Part shown: positions 38,610-49,030 of the stretch, one piece after another
Numbering within the stretch: the first letter of the stretch is position 1
Layout of the letters: every line of letters begins with the position of its first letter
DNA from: Cylindrotheca closterium
Taxonomy: Eukaryota > Bacillariophyta > Bacillariophyceae > Bacillariales > Bacillariaceae
Direction: 5' to 3'
Assembly: GCA_933822405.4 (NCBI GenBank)
Contig: CAKOGP040000002.1
Coordinates: 64,599-128,598 of the forward strand
DNA: 64,000 nucleotides
Program-made: the position numbers and the translations under genes
Notes under the pieces: generated by a model
The model's database searches: none
Told to the model about the DNA's origin: nothing
What the model saw: only the letters and a program-made list of their open reading frames with translations

Positions 38610-41600
38610 ATGGACACCATAATGTTATGGCTGGCAATACAATTCTTCCTTCTAGCGCTAGCTGGGAGTATCGTCAATGCAAAAGATTCTGCCCTTGTGG
38701 AAAAAACGCTGGCTGGGATGAGCTGGGACGACATGGTTGGACAGATGGCTCAAATTGATCTCGCGGTTCTATTGAATGAGGACGGCACAGCACTTGTACA
38801 AGATCAATTAGACCATTACATTGGGAAACTTGGGGTTGGAAGTGTGTTGAATAATGTTGCGAAAGGAGAAAAAATCTGGACGATTGCCGATTTTCGAGCC
38901 GCGGCGGTACAAATTCAACAGACTGCACAAAAGGTAGGCTTCTTTTGTCGATCATATTGGCGTGATTGCAGGGGAAAAGTGAATCTAACGTTTCTATCCG
39001 AAGTATAAACGACCACCTGTCATTTGGGGATTAGACAGCGTGCATGGGGCGAACTATCTGTACAATACAATCACAACTCCACAGGCAATCAACATAGCAG
39101 CAACCTTCAATGTGAGTATCAAGAACAAGTCATTTTTCTCCTCTTGTGACGAACCTAACACCCACGATCATTCACAGACTACTGCATCATTTGTAGCTGG
39201 AAAATGGGCAAGTGTGGACACTCGACGAGCTGGTATATCGTGGTTATTTAGCCCACTCTTAGGTCTAAGTTGGGAACCGCATTGGTCACGTGTTTTCGAA
39301 ACTTTTGGGGAAGATCCGGTGGTCGTTGGCAATATGGCCAAAGCGATGATCGAAGGTATACAAAACATCGATGAAGACTCATCTTTGGTCCCATCACGGG
39401 CTGCAGCGTGTGGTAAACACTGGGTGGGGTGAGTTGGTTATGATTCAATGACTAAAGTACGATCCTCTTTGCTAACTTTTTTCTCCCTCAAAAGCTATTC
39501 CATGCCGCACAATGGTCATGATAGAGCCCCCAGCTGGATTCCAATTCGGCACTTGTATCAATATTTCTTGCTTCCGTGGAAAATGGTTGTCGATGATGTG
39601 GATACGATAATGGAGAGCTACACCGAAGTTGATGGAGTTCCAAATGTCGCCAACCGTTACACATTGAATCGCTTGCTCCGAGGTAAACTTGGGTTTGAGG
39701 GTATGCTCGTCACTGATTATCACGAGATTTTCAACCTAAACGACTGGCATCACACTGCCAGTGATAGAACCGATGCAATGAAACAAGCATTGGAGGAGGG
39801 ATCCGTCGACATGAGTATGATTGCAAGGGAGCCCGACGAATACTTCAAGGCCACAAAAGAATTGAAGGACACAAAGTATAAGGCTCGGGTCGAGGAAAGC
39901 GCTCGCCGTATTCTGAAGCTCAAAGAGAAGCTAAACATGTTCGAAGAAGCCTTCAATATGGACGACACTGTCGATGATGATGGACCCAGTGTGGATGACT
40001 TGCGAGAGGCTTTGCATATGACTACTGAGTCCATCATCTTGGCTCAGAATAAAGGCGACAAATTACCACTAAACGCAGATGATCCCCTTAAAATCCTGGT
40101 CACTGGCCCCACAAGTAGATCGCAATCGTATCAAACTGGAGGATGGACCTTTCAATGGCAAGGTGTGGAATTGAAAAAAGAAGATGCGTGGTTCACTTAT
40201 GGATCAAACGTCTTTGACGCTGTCCAGAATGTTTCAAGTTGGGATGTTGTGTACAAATGTGGAGTCAATATCCTTGGGAAAGACTGCAGTGACGATGCAG
40301 CGGATGCTTCATCCGATGGAGCTCTCGATGTTGCCGCGAATATGGACGTCATTATTGTTGGTGTTGGAGAAGAGAATAATGCAGAAAAACCCGGAGACAT
40401 TCGGAACTTACATTTGCCACCCGGTCAAGTTGAGCTTGTATCGAACTTGAGGAAGAGGGCACCAGATGCCAGGATTATTGTTATTGTGAGTATCGTTTTG
40501 TGATGACCACGATATCCCATTTACTGCTTACTCACTCCTCGCAACATCCAATCTCGTGCGACAGTACTTTAGCGGCCGAGCACGTTTGCTCGGTGATATT
40601 GTGGTAAGTTTTATGGGATTTAGAAGGTATAATGAATCTACGGTCCTCATCGCTTCCATTCCTGTTGACGTTTCCATTCCTGTTCATCAATAGGAAAATG
40701 CCGATGCCATCCTCTTGGGATTTCTCCCTGGTCCTTATGCAGGAGAAGCCATGCGAGATATTATTATTGGTGAAGCTAATCCAAGTGGGAAGCTGCCGAT
40801 CACTTACCCAAAATATGAAGATGGTGGAGGTATTCCGTATTTGCATGCTGTATCGGATATGTGTACGAAAGACGAAGAAGGTCCTCTTCCGCACTGGGAC
40901 AACGAGCCATGTGAGGTTCAATGGCCCTTTGGTCATGGTCATAGTTACAGCCAATTTGAGTACTCGAATCTGTCTATTGATTCCAAGCAATTGCAATTCA
41001 GCATGAATGAAAAGGATATGGCGAGCCTGACTGTTTCCGTAAACGTGAAGAACTCTGGTTCCGTGGCAGGTGCCGAAACTGTCTTGTTTTTCAGCTTTGA
41101 CGAATTCCGATCCACAACCCCGGAATACAAACGTCTTCGCGGCTTTGGAAAAGTTTTCCTAGAACCTGGTCAATCCATGGACATCAAGCTCTCCATTTCT
41201 ATGGACGACTTGCGATTTATTGGTCCTCATGACAACAGTCACTACATACTGCAGGACGGTATGCGATTCAAGATTGGCGTTGGCGCTCATACAGACTGTC
41301 GAGCAGATGGAAGCAATGCAATGTGTTCAGATTCGATTACCATCCAAACCGATTCCGACTACACAGGAGCCTGTGAGGCGGCTTGCAACTTGTGGACACA
41401 AAGTGGTTGTGACACTGAGCTTGGAATGTCAGGAGAGGTTTGCTGGCATGATTGTACGAAAATTCATCATTCGAATGATCTGACTTTGAACAATGATGGA
41501 TGGTACGTTATTGGATTTGGTCGTCATTGACTCTTTCATGCCAAAAACAACTCACCTCATCATATTTTTGCTTTCCCAGGGGATGGAATTATGTGGAATG

Positions 41601-41895
41601 CGTGGAATCAATTCTATTTGAACCGTCCTTTGAAACCGAATCCTGTTGGAAGTTGACATCCTTCTGTCGAGATATCTTCGCCACTCCCAACATGGATGAA
41701 TTCGGAAATGGACCCACTCCAGCGCATCATGCGGGCGTGATACAGCCCGATCACGTTGCCTTTGCCTTTGCATTTCTATCTGGAATAGCAGGGGCCATTA
41801 TGATTGTCACTAGCATGCGAGGAGGTGTATGCTCCCGGCGAAAAGGGCCATCATACGAAGGTGTTGAAATGCAAGTAGACACAACCATAACGTAG
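38610..41895 (+). CDS. Glycoside hydrolase family 3 beta-glucosidase, membrane-anchored, 945 aa, seven exons
   Basis: Exons are 38610-38933, 39004-39111, 39178-39428, 39495-40485, 40565-40603 (only 39 bp), 40694-41502 and 41580-41895; introns are 66-90 bp. All donor/acceptor pairs are GT-AG and the total length is an exact codon multiple. Signal peptide residues 1-24 (ends SIVNA-K). The GH3 N-terminal barrel has WGLDSVHGANYLYN and the nucleophile Asp (about residue 302) in LVTDYHE. The C-terminal sandwich has GPYAGEAMRDIIIGEANPSGKLPITYP and the fibronectin-III-like domain ends near VEQWPFGHGHSYS. A Cys-rich region (GACEAACNLWTQSGC; ECVESILFEP) follows, then a C-terminal transmembrane helix and a basic cytosolic tail. 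Likely a secretory-path or plasma-membrane type-I exo-glucosidase. The substrate may be laminarin-type beta-glucan, given diatom chrysolaminarin, but this is inference. Confidence 0.9.
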
Positions 41896-42016
41896 TAATA
41901 GATAGTAATGAAATTTCGTCCTTCCACGTTGAAGTCGCTCAAGTCATCATCAAGTCGTCTGCCAACAGAAAACATAATCGGCATACTGCTCCTCAAAGCA
42001 AAGGCAACAGTGTACC

Positions 42017-43141
42017 ATGTATTGGAACTTGGCACTACTAATCGTCGTATTGGTCCTGTTACAACAAGAGCCAGTCAGAGGTTTTCAACACAGTGCTACT
42101 GTCAAGAGTCATCGACACCGACAACAACTTTCTCGACAATATGCAGTTCCTGAAAAAAGCATTGACGGTGCCAAATACGAAGTCTTGCTTGACTGGGTAA
42201 AGTCCAATGGAGGTGAAATCAATAACAAGATTACCATTCAAAAGTCATCCCAAGGTTCTGGGTACGGCGCCTTTACCAATGGCGAAGTGAAGGAAGGCGA
42301 AATCATTTTTGAAATTCCCCGCAAGGCCTGTTTCACCTTGGAGGCCGCTCTCAACGACGACAAGTTTGGCAAGGCTTTCAAGAATTTGATAGAAAAGGCT
42401 GGACCAGGTGGTAATACTGTGGTCATGGCCGGATACATGGCCAAGGAACGTTTACTGGGCAAGAAAGATGCGACTGGCACTAGTGCCTGGAGTGCATATT
42501 TCGATACTCTTCCATGGGAACGGGGTATTAACAATCAAGAGCACGTCTTGTTTTGGCAAGAAGAAAAGATTGAAGAGCTCCTGACAGGTAGTACGTGCTA
42601 TGTCGAGGCGAAGAGTTTGCGAGACGAAGTGGGATTAGCTACCAGTATCATGAACAAGGTCTTGGGTCCCAGCATTCGGGTGGCTCGAGGAGAAGACGTG
42701 GACGAAGGTGGTTTCAACATCAACCGAATGCTTCCATGGATGGCTAAACCACCCACTCCGGAAGAACCACCAGAGGGTTTTCCCGAAGCAATGAAAGGAG
42801 CCTTTGTTTGTTTGCTAACGCGAGCCTTTCAGGATGAGAAGGAGGATGGAAACGACGACGAAGAAAAGCTAGTCCCACTCTTGGACATGTTGCAACACTC
42901 TGACACTCCCAATGTTCGGCACGCCATGCGCAAGGCTGATGGGACTGTTGAAGTTCGAGCGAGATGTGACATTCCAACTGGTACGGAACTCTTCAATCAA
43001 TACCGATCGGAAGAAGAGGAAACCATGCCATATTCGAGATTTTTCACCCGTTTTGGCTTTGTGCCAGGCATCTCTGAAGATATGGAGAATCTGTTGCGGG
43101 ATAAGAGTTCTATTTTCTACCCTCAAAAAGCCGAAATATAG
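42017..43141 (+). CDS. SET-domain protein methyltransferase, plastid-targeted, 374 aa
   Basis: Single exon. Residues 1-22 are a signal peptide ending PVRG, followed by Phe (RG-F): a plastid-targeting junction. The SET fold follows: GSGYGAFTNGEVKEGEIIFE, then the pseudo-knot region DMLQHSDTPN and TRFGFVPG. The usual NHS of the AdoMet-binding loop reads QHS. The C-terminal rubisco LSMT-type substrate-binding part is shorter than in plants. The closest group is SETD3/Rubisco large-subunit methyltransferase/cytochrome-c methyltransferase (SET with LSMT substrate domain), so it probably methylates a stromal Lys or His. The substrate is unknown. Confidence 0.82.
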   Translation: MYWNLALLIVVLVLLQQEPVRGFQHSATVKSHRHRQQLSRQYAVPEKSIDGAKYEVLLDWVKSNGGEINNKITIQKSSQGSGYGAFTNGEVKEGEIIFEIPRKACFTLEAALNDDKFGKAFKNLIEKAGPGGNTVVMAGYMAKERLLGKKDATGTSAWSAYFDTLPWERGINNQEHVLFWQEEKIEELLTGSTCYVEAKSLRDEVGLATSIMNKVLGPSIRVARGEDVDEGGFNINRMLPWMAKPPTPEEPPEGFPEAMKGAFVCLLTRAFQDEKEDGNDDEEKLVPLLDMLQHSDTPNVRHAMRKADGTVEVRARCDIPTGTELFNQYRSEEEETMPYSRFFTRFGFVPGISEDMENLLRDKSSIFYPQKAEI

Positions 43142-43179
43142 TCAATCGTTTTATGAAAATATCTACTGGACATTCATTT

Positions 43180-44085
43180 CTAGCGCGTGAGTAGTATCCG
43201 TGACTTGGACAGTACGGACGGTTGGGCATTGGAGGAACCTGCCGCCATTGGATCCCCTCCCGTCGGCACATTGTACACTACTTCCAAAGCTTCAATCGTA
43301 GTCGAATTATTCTCATCCAGAAGAATCTTCCACTTGGTCAAGACCCTGCGAGCCGAAACGGAAGGCACACTGAAACCTTTTTCATCACTACTCTCTTCGA
43401 GTGTAATGCGTTGAAACTCGGACGAAGTAACCGTGTTTTCCGTATTTTCCGTGGCCCGTTTGGTCACTTTGATTTCCTTTTTGGATCCGTCTGCTAATAT
43501 CAGGCGCAAATCATTGGGGTTGGTCATGGTCCAGTCATAGGATGGTCGGACGGCATTACCACCATTACTCTTTGATACTGCTTCGACCAGTGCCTTTTCC
43601 AACTCGGCTTGATTGATTCCCCGATCGGCCACGACGGCATTGTTTTCAATGGATTGGACAAATCGAAATGGATATTGGAGTGTCAAAGGTTCGGACCGAC
43701 CGGGGAATTCCACTTGTCGAGTCGCCTTCCAACTTCCTTGAACGGCGTCCGAAAAAAAGACGTCGGTGGGACCATAGCCGGGAATCTTAGCTGCCGATCG
43801 TCGAATGGCTTCTCCGGCATCTTGAGGTGCGGCGGCATGAGAGGGAGATGGGAGAAAAGTGGAAGCAGCAGTTGTTGTTGCTAATATAGCTGCCGACGAA
43901 CTTTGCAGGAATTTTCTCCGTTGTGTAATAGATCTCCATTCCATATCATTGTTGTTTTCTAACGATGGATCTTGTGACGTCATTGAATGATGAATTGTCG
44001 GATTGGGTTTGGGCGTCCATCCTTGACAGGACGAGACATAGAAGGAAAATGCATTTAACAATAGAAAGTAGCTTATTCTGCTCAT
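43180..44085 (-). CDS. Thylakoid-lumen protein, Tat-type signal, 301 aa
   Basis: Single exon. The upstream open frame begins at TTG 44154; ATG 44085 (MSRISYFLLL) gives a signal peptide ending SSCQG followed by Trp (plastid junction). A second hydrophobic signal (about 58-90) begins TQRRKFLQSSSAAIL, a twin-arginine motif, and ends with PSPSHAAA: the Tat thylakoid-lumen signal. The mature domain (about 95-300) matches the DUF6816 family of cyanobacterial and algal lumen proteins, recognised by KIPGYGPTDVFFS and GSWKATRQVEFPG. Function unknown. It converges with the SET gene 39 bp away and is divergent from the CK2-like gene. Confidence 0.8.
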   Translation of the reverse strand: MSRISYFLLLNAFSFYVSSCQGWTPKPNPTIHHSMTSQDPSLENNNDMEWRSITQRRKFLQSSSAAILATTTAASTFLPSPSHAAAPQDAGEAIRRSAAKIPGYGPTDVFFSDAVQGSWKATRQVEFPGRSEPLTLQYPFRFVQSIENNAVVADRGINQAELEKALVEAVSKSNGGNAVRPSYDWTMTNPNDLRLILADGSKKEIKVTKRATENTENTVTSSEFQRITLEESSDEKGFSVPSVSARRVLTKWKILLDENNSTTIEALEVVYNVPTGGDPMAAGSSNAQPSVLSKSRILLTR

Positions 44086-44410
44086 GATGAATGGATGGGT
44101 ACGAATGCTGTACAGTAGGTGGAGATCGCTAGTGAGGTTCGATAATGATGACAATGATGGACAATACAGTATGGTTCAGTGATAATGAAAGAAAGATACA
44201 GTATGTGATATGTTGCATCGAAGTCGGCTTAGTCGAAACATGCTACCCCAGTCGGCTTGGTCGACGAATGAATGACACCATACCATACCAAATCAAATCT
44301 AGAGCCTCACAACCTCATTTTCAACTCGTCTCAACAACAAGAACTGCGCCTACCCAAAAGCTGATGCATACAATACCGGTACCTGACAGTGCACACAACA
44401 CACAGAAATC
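44086..44410. promoter_or_regulatory. Divergent promoter, with TACCGGTACC element
   Basis: 325 bp. ATACCGGTACC lies at 44373-44383, 28 bp before the CK2-like ATG, combining the TACCGGTA and GGTACC palindromes. Nothing else recognised. Confidence 0.4.
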
Positions 44411-45712
44411 ATGAGAATATTAAAAAGAAACCTTGCATCGCCAACAGTCATTCTCCTAATGGCACAGACGCTCTCAATAATCATTGCAGTAGTCTCTGCA
44501 GAACGAGCCTATCCGTTGGGATGTTCGCAACAAGATCGCACCTACTACGACTTTGAAAACTATCCCTTTCCTCCACCCGATTTCCCCATCAAGACGACTG
44601 ATGATTACATGCTCACTCGTCGTTTGGGATCTGGAAAATTCAGTGATGTCTTTGAAGCAGTCGACGTCCAATTGGAAACGAAATTATTGTCTCCCAAAGG
44701 AGGCGGTCCTGCCACGACGATTGATCCACGGACCTTGGTGGTATTAAAGTGTTTGAAACCAGTGGCTGAACGCAAGATCAAGCGCGAATTGCTCGTCTTG
44801 AGTCATGTATCCCAATTGCCAAACTTGGCTCGCATCTTGGGGGTGGTCATTCCTGCCAGTTACAACCATGTCGATTTCAAATACCGCGTCCAAGAAATGC
44901 CCAGTCTGGTACTCGAGCATGCAGGATGCAATTCGCAATGGTTCTGTCACTCTAAGGATCATTTTCTGCCAGAATATGAGATTCAATACTTTTTGTGTCA
45001 TTTGTTGGTAGCCCTGGATCATTTGCACAGCAAGGGAATCATGCATCGGGACGTCAAGCCTCGAAACGTTTTGATTGATCGGACCAATTGGACGCTCATG
45101 CTCATTGATTTGGGGTTGGCCGACTTTTATTTGCCCGATACGAAATACAACGTGCGGGTGGCGTCGAGACATTACAAATCGCCCGAATTGTTACTGGGAT
45201 ATGAGTTGTATGATTATGCATTGGATTTGTGGGGAGTGGGTTGCATTCTGGCAGGATTGTTGTTGCGGAGGGAGCCCTTCTTTCGAGGAAAGGACAATTT
45301 GGACCAATTAGGGACCATTGTAGCTGTCTTGGGAACTGCCGATTTGCATCTTTACATGAAGCGATACAAAATTCCCATGACACCGGAGATTCGGGAGATC
45401 ATTGCCAAGTACACGCTACAAGAGGGTGGCACCAAGAAGGAGTGGAGCAGTTTTGTGACGACGCGACCAAACAACAACGATGAGAATAATAATGGAAACA
45501 AAGAACAACAGGTACCAATACCCATGCCCAGCAAGAGTGGATTGGATTTGTTGTCCAAGTTGCTAGTGTATGACCATCAACAACGATTGACAGCCAAACA
45601 AGCCATGAAGCATCCCTTTTTTGATCCGGTGCGAGATCGAGTCGAACGAGAAGTCAAGGAAAAAATGCGGTCGAATCGTGCCAAGTGGATCATTGGTAAA
45701 GAAAAGAGTTAG
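44411..45712 (+). CDS. Casein kinase 2 alpha-like protein kinase with signal peptide, 433 aa
   Basis: Single exon. Residues 1-30 contain a hydrophobic signal (ASPTVILLMAQTLSIIIAVVSA) followed by Glu. The kinase domain has the glycine loop GSGKFSDVF, catalytic Lys in VVLKCLKP, HRDVKPRN, and LIDLGLADF where CK2 has LIDWGLAEF. RHYKSPELLLGY and YDYALDLWGVGCILAG fit the CK2 activation segment. The N-terminal signal is unexpected, since CK2 is cytosolic and nuclear. Inference: a kinase routed into the endomembrane system, possibly the periplastidal compartment, because the +1 residue is not aromatic. DLG in place of the CK2 DWG motif probably preserves activity. Confidence 0.85.
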   Translation: MRILKRNLASPTVILLMAQTLSIIIAVVSAERAYPLGCSQQDRTYYDFENYPFPPPDFPIKTTDDYMLTRRLGSGKFSDVFEAVDVQLETKLLSPKGGGPATTIDPRTLVVLKCLKPVAERKIKRELLVLSHVSQLPNLARILGVVIPASYNHVDFKYRVQEMPSLVLEHAGCNSQWFCHSKDHFLPEYEIQYFLCHLLVALDHLHSKGIMHRDVKPRNVLIDRTNWTLMLIDLGLADFYLPDTKYNVRVASRHYKSPELLLGYELYDYALDLWGVGCILAGLLLRREPFFRGKDNLDQLGTIVAVLGTADLHLYMKRYKIPMTPEIREIIAKYTLQEGGTKKEWSSFVTTRPNNNDENNNGNKEQQVPIPMPSKSGLDLLSKLLVYDHQQRLTAKQAMKHPFFDPVRDRVEREVKEKMRSNRAKWIIGKEKS

Positions 45713-45984
45713 TGGTGTGGCGGCATTTTGAAAAAAAGAGCCCAAGTCTCCAATGCAGAGGTATCGTACGAGTACTGCAAGATGCAAGATGGATTCATGA
45801 ATGTGGAAGACTGACAACTATACTACAGTACATTAGCCCCAAATGACAAGAGTATGAGACACAAGACAAAAGAAGTAAGGGAGACCATTACAACTTCAAG
45901 ACTGCAAAACTGGAAAACAAAAGGACGGGACAAAATGCGACAAAGCATGCTATACTATATACTGGCTGTCTTGACTCTAGAAAA

Positions 45985-47109
45985 TTAAAACGAATCCGCT
46001 GGCCAAATCAAATGTGGTGTCGTTTCCCCACTAATGGCATCAAACGGAACTTGATCGTCTAATATCTTGTACATCCAACCTTGATCATTATCTTGCACCA
46101 CCGAGTCCCACTCTAGATTCTTTAACAATAACAGTTGCTCACTGTTTTGTTGGTATTCGGCTTTGGCTTGATCCAAGACTTCCGTCGGTATAACTAGCAA
46201 ACACTCGTTGTCACTCACTCCATTCAATTCCTTCATGGCATGTGGCAGTAACAAGTTGAGAACCTTGGCGACACCAATGGCAGTGCTATCGACACCAAAT
46301 TCGCGCAATTGGACTCGATCACCTCTAAGCCTTAGGGACAACCATCCCACAATGTTGTTGTCACTGGAAGAAATAGAAGAAGAAGTGAGCACCCACAAGG
46401 AGGTTCCCAATTCTTTGGATAGATAGTCATTCCAGTATTCGGGAGATCGTACGATACATCCAGCAAATGTATCTTCCGAGTATGCTTTATGTAGTTTGCA
46501 TAATTGATCAGTATCATTGGGAAATGCGGCATTGCGAATGGAAAAGGAACCGTCGTCATTGGTTGTTGTTTTTGCACTTGTTGCTTTGGTCAACGGTGCC
46601 ACAGACCACTTGGAAAGTGTGCATTGGTAGTTTCCAGCCTTTTCGTAGACGGGAAAAAATGATGGTGCCGCATGTAATAAGGATACTTGAAGTTGTCGTT
46701 CCTTCATGATTTCCATGACATTTTGCAGCAAAACTTTGGAAAGGCCACGTTTTCGATGAGTTTCTTTCGTGCAAACTTCACCAATCCCGCCTCCCTTAAG
46801 ATGGGTTGCACCTCCAACAATCGTCTTGCCTCCCGTTGAAATGTTCTTCAAAAAGAGACGACACGACGCAACAATTTCTCCATTGTAACAGGCCACTCGA
46901 ATTAAGGAAGCTTGGCCACGATTGGGATCATTGTAGTAGTGTCGCTCAAAGTAGGACGCTGGTGGCGGATTGACTTTGTAGGCGAAAATGCTGGCGCAAA
47001 ATTGAGCCCAGCTTGCGATTTCATCTTCATTAAGACCCCTGATAATGTAGTCGGCCTTCCAGCCTCCGTCCAAAACTTTTTGATAGCGTTCTTCGCTGGC
47101 TTCAGTCAT
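45985..47109 (-). CDS. GNAT-family N-acetyltransferase, 374 aa
   Basis: Single exon from ATG 47109. Residues about 20-150 form the GNAT core: YYNDPNRGQASLIRVA, then VASCRLFLKNIS, then GIGEVCTKETHRKRGLSKVLLQNVM, in which HRKRGL is the acetyl-CoA pyrophosphate loop (R-x-x-G-x). The C-terminal half (about 190-374) is a second fold with a possible SCP2-like domain, an arrangement also seen in Eis-type acetyltransferases. No targeting peptide; probably cytosolic. The substrate (amine or Lys) is unknown. It is divergent from the NPL4 gene; an ACAGTACTGT palindrome at 47176-47185 lies in the 273-bp gap. Confidence 0.78.
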   Translation of the reverse strand: MTEASEERYQKVLDGGWKADYIIRGLNEDEIASWAQFCASIFAYKVNPPPASYFERHYYNDPNRGQASLIRVACYNGEIVASCRLFLKNISTGGKTIVGGATHLKGGGIGEVCTKETHRKRGLSKVLLQNVMEIMKERQLQVSLLHAAPSFFPVYEKAGNYQCTLSKWSVAPLTKATSAKTTTNDDGSFSIRNAAFPNDTDQLCKLHKAYSEDTFAGCIVRSPEYWNDYLSKELGTSLWVLTSSSISSSDNNIVGWLSLRLRGDRVQLREFGVDSTAIGVAKVLNLLLPHAMKELNGVSDNECLLVIPTEVLDQAKAEYQQNSEQLLLLKNLEWDSVVQDNDQGWMYKILDDQVPFDAISGETTPHLIWPADSF

Positions 47110-47382
47110 GGTTTGTTGTGTCGTTGTGTCCGTGTGTCCCTATACTCGTAGATAGCCAACTTGAAACTGGCTCCTACAGTACTGTACCGCCTGGTTTCTT
47201 CCGTGTTGGTTTTTGAAAAGTGCAACCTCGTGGTCGAATCAATCGACTTGTTCACTATTTGCAACGCAAGCGCATTGCCGCGCGCCACGTGGTGACATCA
47301 TCCGATCCGAACGCTTCCAAGATCTTTGGCAACATCACAACATCAGTCACAAGAACAAACACCACCATCACAAAAGTTCATC

Positions 47383-48864
47383 ATGATTTCCTCTACTCAG
47401 CTACCCTCAATATTGATACTGCTAGCCATCACTTTGGCAGCAGCTGTCTCGCCCGACAAGGGAATGATCCTTCGAATTCGATTATCGGACGGTTCCATGG
47501 AAAAAGTCCAAGTTCCACGAGGCGCCGAAGAATCCATGACACTCAGCGATTTGTTGAATCCGTTTCAGGTGGACGAAGAATCCTCTACAGTACAGTTTGG
47601 AAGCGACAAAATTGATCCTAAAAAGACTCTGAGTGAATTGGGCGCCAAACACGGATCCATGATTACCATTCAATCCACTAACAGCAAACCAAAACCGACC
47701 GAGTCCAGATTTGCCAAGATGAAGCCGGCGAAGCGTGAATGGGACCCCTTCCCAGACCTCGCTAGAGACCATGGCACTGCTCTATTAAAAGTAAAGACAC
47801 GTCGAGCCTCCAGTAATGGCATGTCCTACGATGACATTTCCCGACTGCAATCGTCGTTGCACGTGGTGGAACCACAACCAGAAGGCAAACTGAAGCGGGT
47901 CTACATGTGCGCACGTTCAGCGGAACGCTTCCATGCCAATGGCCTATTGAAAAAGACGGGTGGTGTCCAATGTCGAGTTGGTTTACTTCTTGGGACCATT
48001 CAAAAAGAGCGAGTCGACAAAAAACCGCGAAAGGCCCGGACTTCCTTGTCGAGTCAGACTTCGGATGCTGAGTTTTGTACCGTTGCCAAGGTGCAGGCCG
48101 TTTGGGAACCGAGCGGACAAACTACTAGCAGTGGGAAAATATATGACGACTCCATTGCGTCTTCAATGCTATCTAAGAATTCACGAGTCCTGGCCATTGC
48201 CGAGAAATTGGGTTTGCAACCAGTGGGTTGGATTTTTAGTCATGTCGACGATAGACATGGGGACGATGAAGATTCTTTGCCGGTGTATGATATGGACCTG
48301 TCATGTGGATCCCAGCTGCAAATTTCTAAAATGAGGAATGACAGCGAAGATGGTTCCAAGTTTGTGACGCTCTCCATGGACGCGAACATTGGTGCTACCG
48401 AAGCCTTTCAATTGAGTGACATATGTGTCCAAATGGTCCACGAAAGCATGATTGTGACGAAACCTGGTACCAGCAAGAAACAAATTACTACCCATCACCC
48501 AGTGGTAGTGGATGGCCGGGAAACCACACAAGTTGATTCTGTCCTTTGTTTGGTCAATACTGCCATGTTGAGTCATACGGGAACCTTTTCAGGCAAGACC
48601 GCAGCTGGTGCCGTCAAGAAGAATGGAAACTTGACCAATAAGACCAAGAAGACTCTGTTGAAACTGTTGGAGGATGGCAAGGACAGCAAACTATTGGAGG
48701 AGTTGTGCGATTTCAATACAATCTTGGCTTTGGATCAGCTAGTCACAGAGGAGGAAAGTGACAAAATATGCGAGGTGGTTTGGAAATGGTCAAGGGGGCA
48801 AAAGCAAGGGACCAAACTGGGATCCAAGCTGAAGAAACAGCTGCGGAACTTGTTGGAAGTGTAA
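47383..48864 (+). CDS. NPL4: NPL4-family protein with signal peptide, putative SELMA component, 493 aa
   Basis: Single exon. The frame begins at TTG 47326; ATG 47383 (MISSTQLPSI) gives a hydrophobic signal peptide (SILILLAITLAAA). A ubiquitin-like (UBX-like) domain begins almost directly after it (MILRIRLSDGSM...). The NPL4 core follows: YDDISRLQSSLHVVEPQPE, VGWIFSHVDDRHGDDE, FVTLSMDANIGATEAFQLS. Npl4 with Ufd1 is the Cdc48/p97 cofactor for extracting ubiquitinated proteins. Cytosolic Npl4 has no signal peptide. In diatoms a second, symbiont-derived ERAD-like machinery (SELMA: sCdc48, sUfd1, sNpl4, sDer1) works in the periplastidal compartment to import preproteins. The signal peptide makes this copy the likely sNpl4, an inference to be checked against a second, cytosolic NPL4 in the genome. 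Confidence 0.85.
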   Translation: MISSTQLPSILILLAITLAAAVSPDKGMILRIRLSDGSMEKVQVPRGAEESMTLSDLLNPFQVDEESSTVQFGSDKIDPKKTLSELGAKHGSMITIQSTNSKPKPTESRFAKMKPAKREWDPFPDLARDHGTALLKVKTRRASSNGMSYDDISRLQSSLHVVEPQPEGKLKRVYMCARSAERFHANGLLKKTGGVQCRVGLLLGTIQKERVDKKPRKARTSLSSQTSDAEFCTVAKVQAVWEPSGQTTSSGKIYDDSIASSMLSKNSRVLAIAEKLGLQPVGWIFSHVDDRHGDDEDSLPVYDMDLSCGSQLQISKMRNDSEDGSKFVTLSMDANIGATEAFQLSDICVQMVHESMIVTKPGTSKKQITTHHPVVVDGRETTQVDSVLCLVNTAMLSHTGTFSGKTAAGAVKKNGNLTNKTKKTLLKLLEDGKDSKLLEELCDFNTILALDQLVTEEESDKICEVVWKWSRGQKQGTKLGSKLKKQLRNLLEV

Positions 48865-49030
48865 TTAATAAATACTTTGGATATGGTTATTTGAACGCAC
48901 TTCAAGATGCTTTTATTGTTCATTGTTCCTGAAGTTTACTGCACGAGTACCAGTGCCAGGTTAAGCACAAAAGTCGCGACTAGAAAGTGTTTTCTATTTC
49001 TCTATCTCTCCATTTACGCTTTACAAACGC

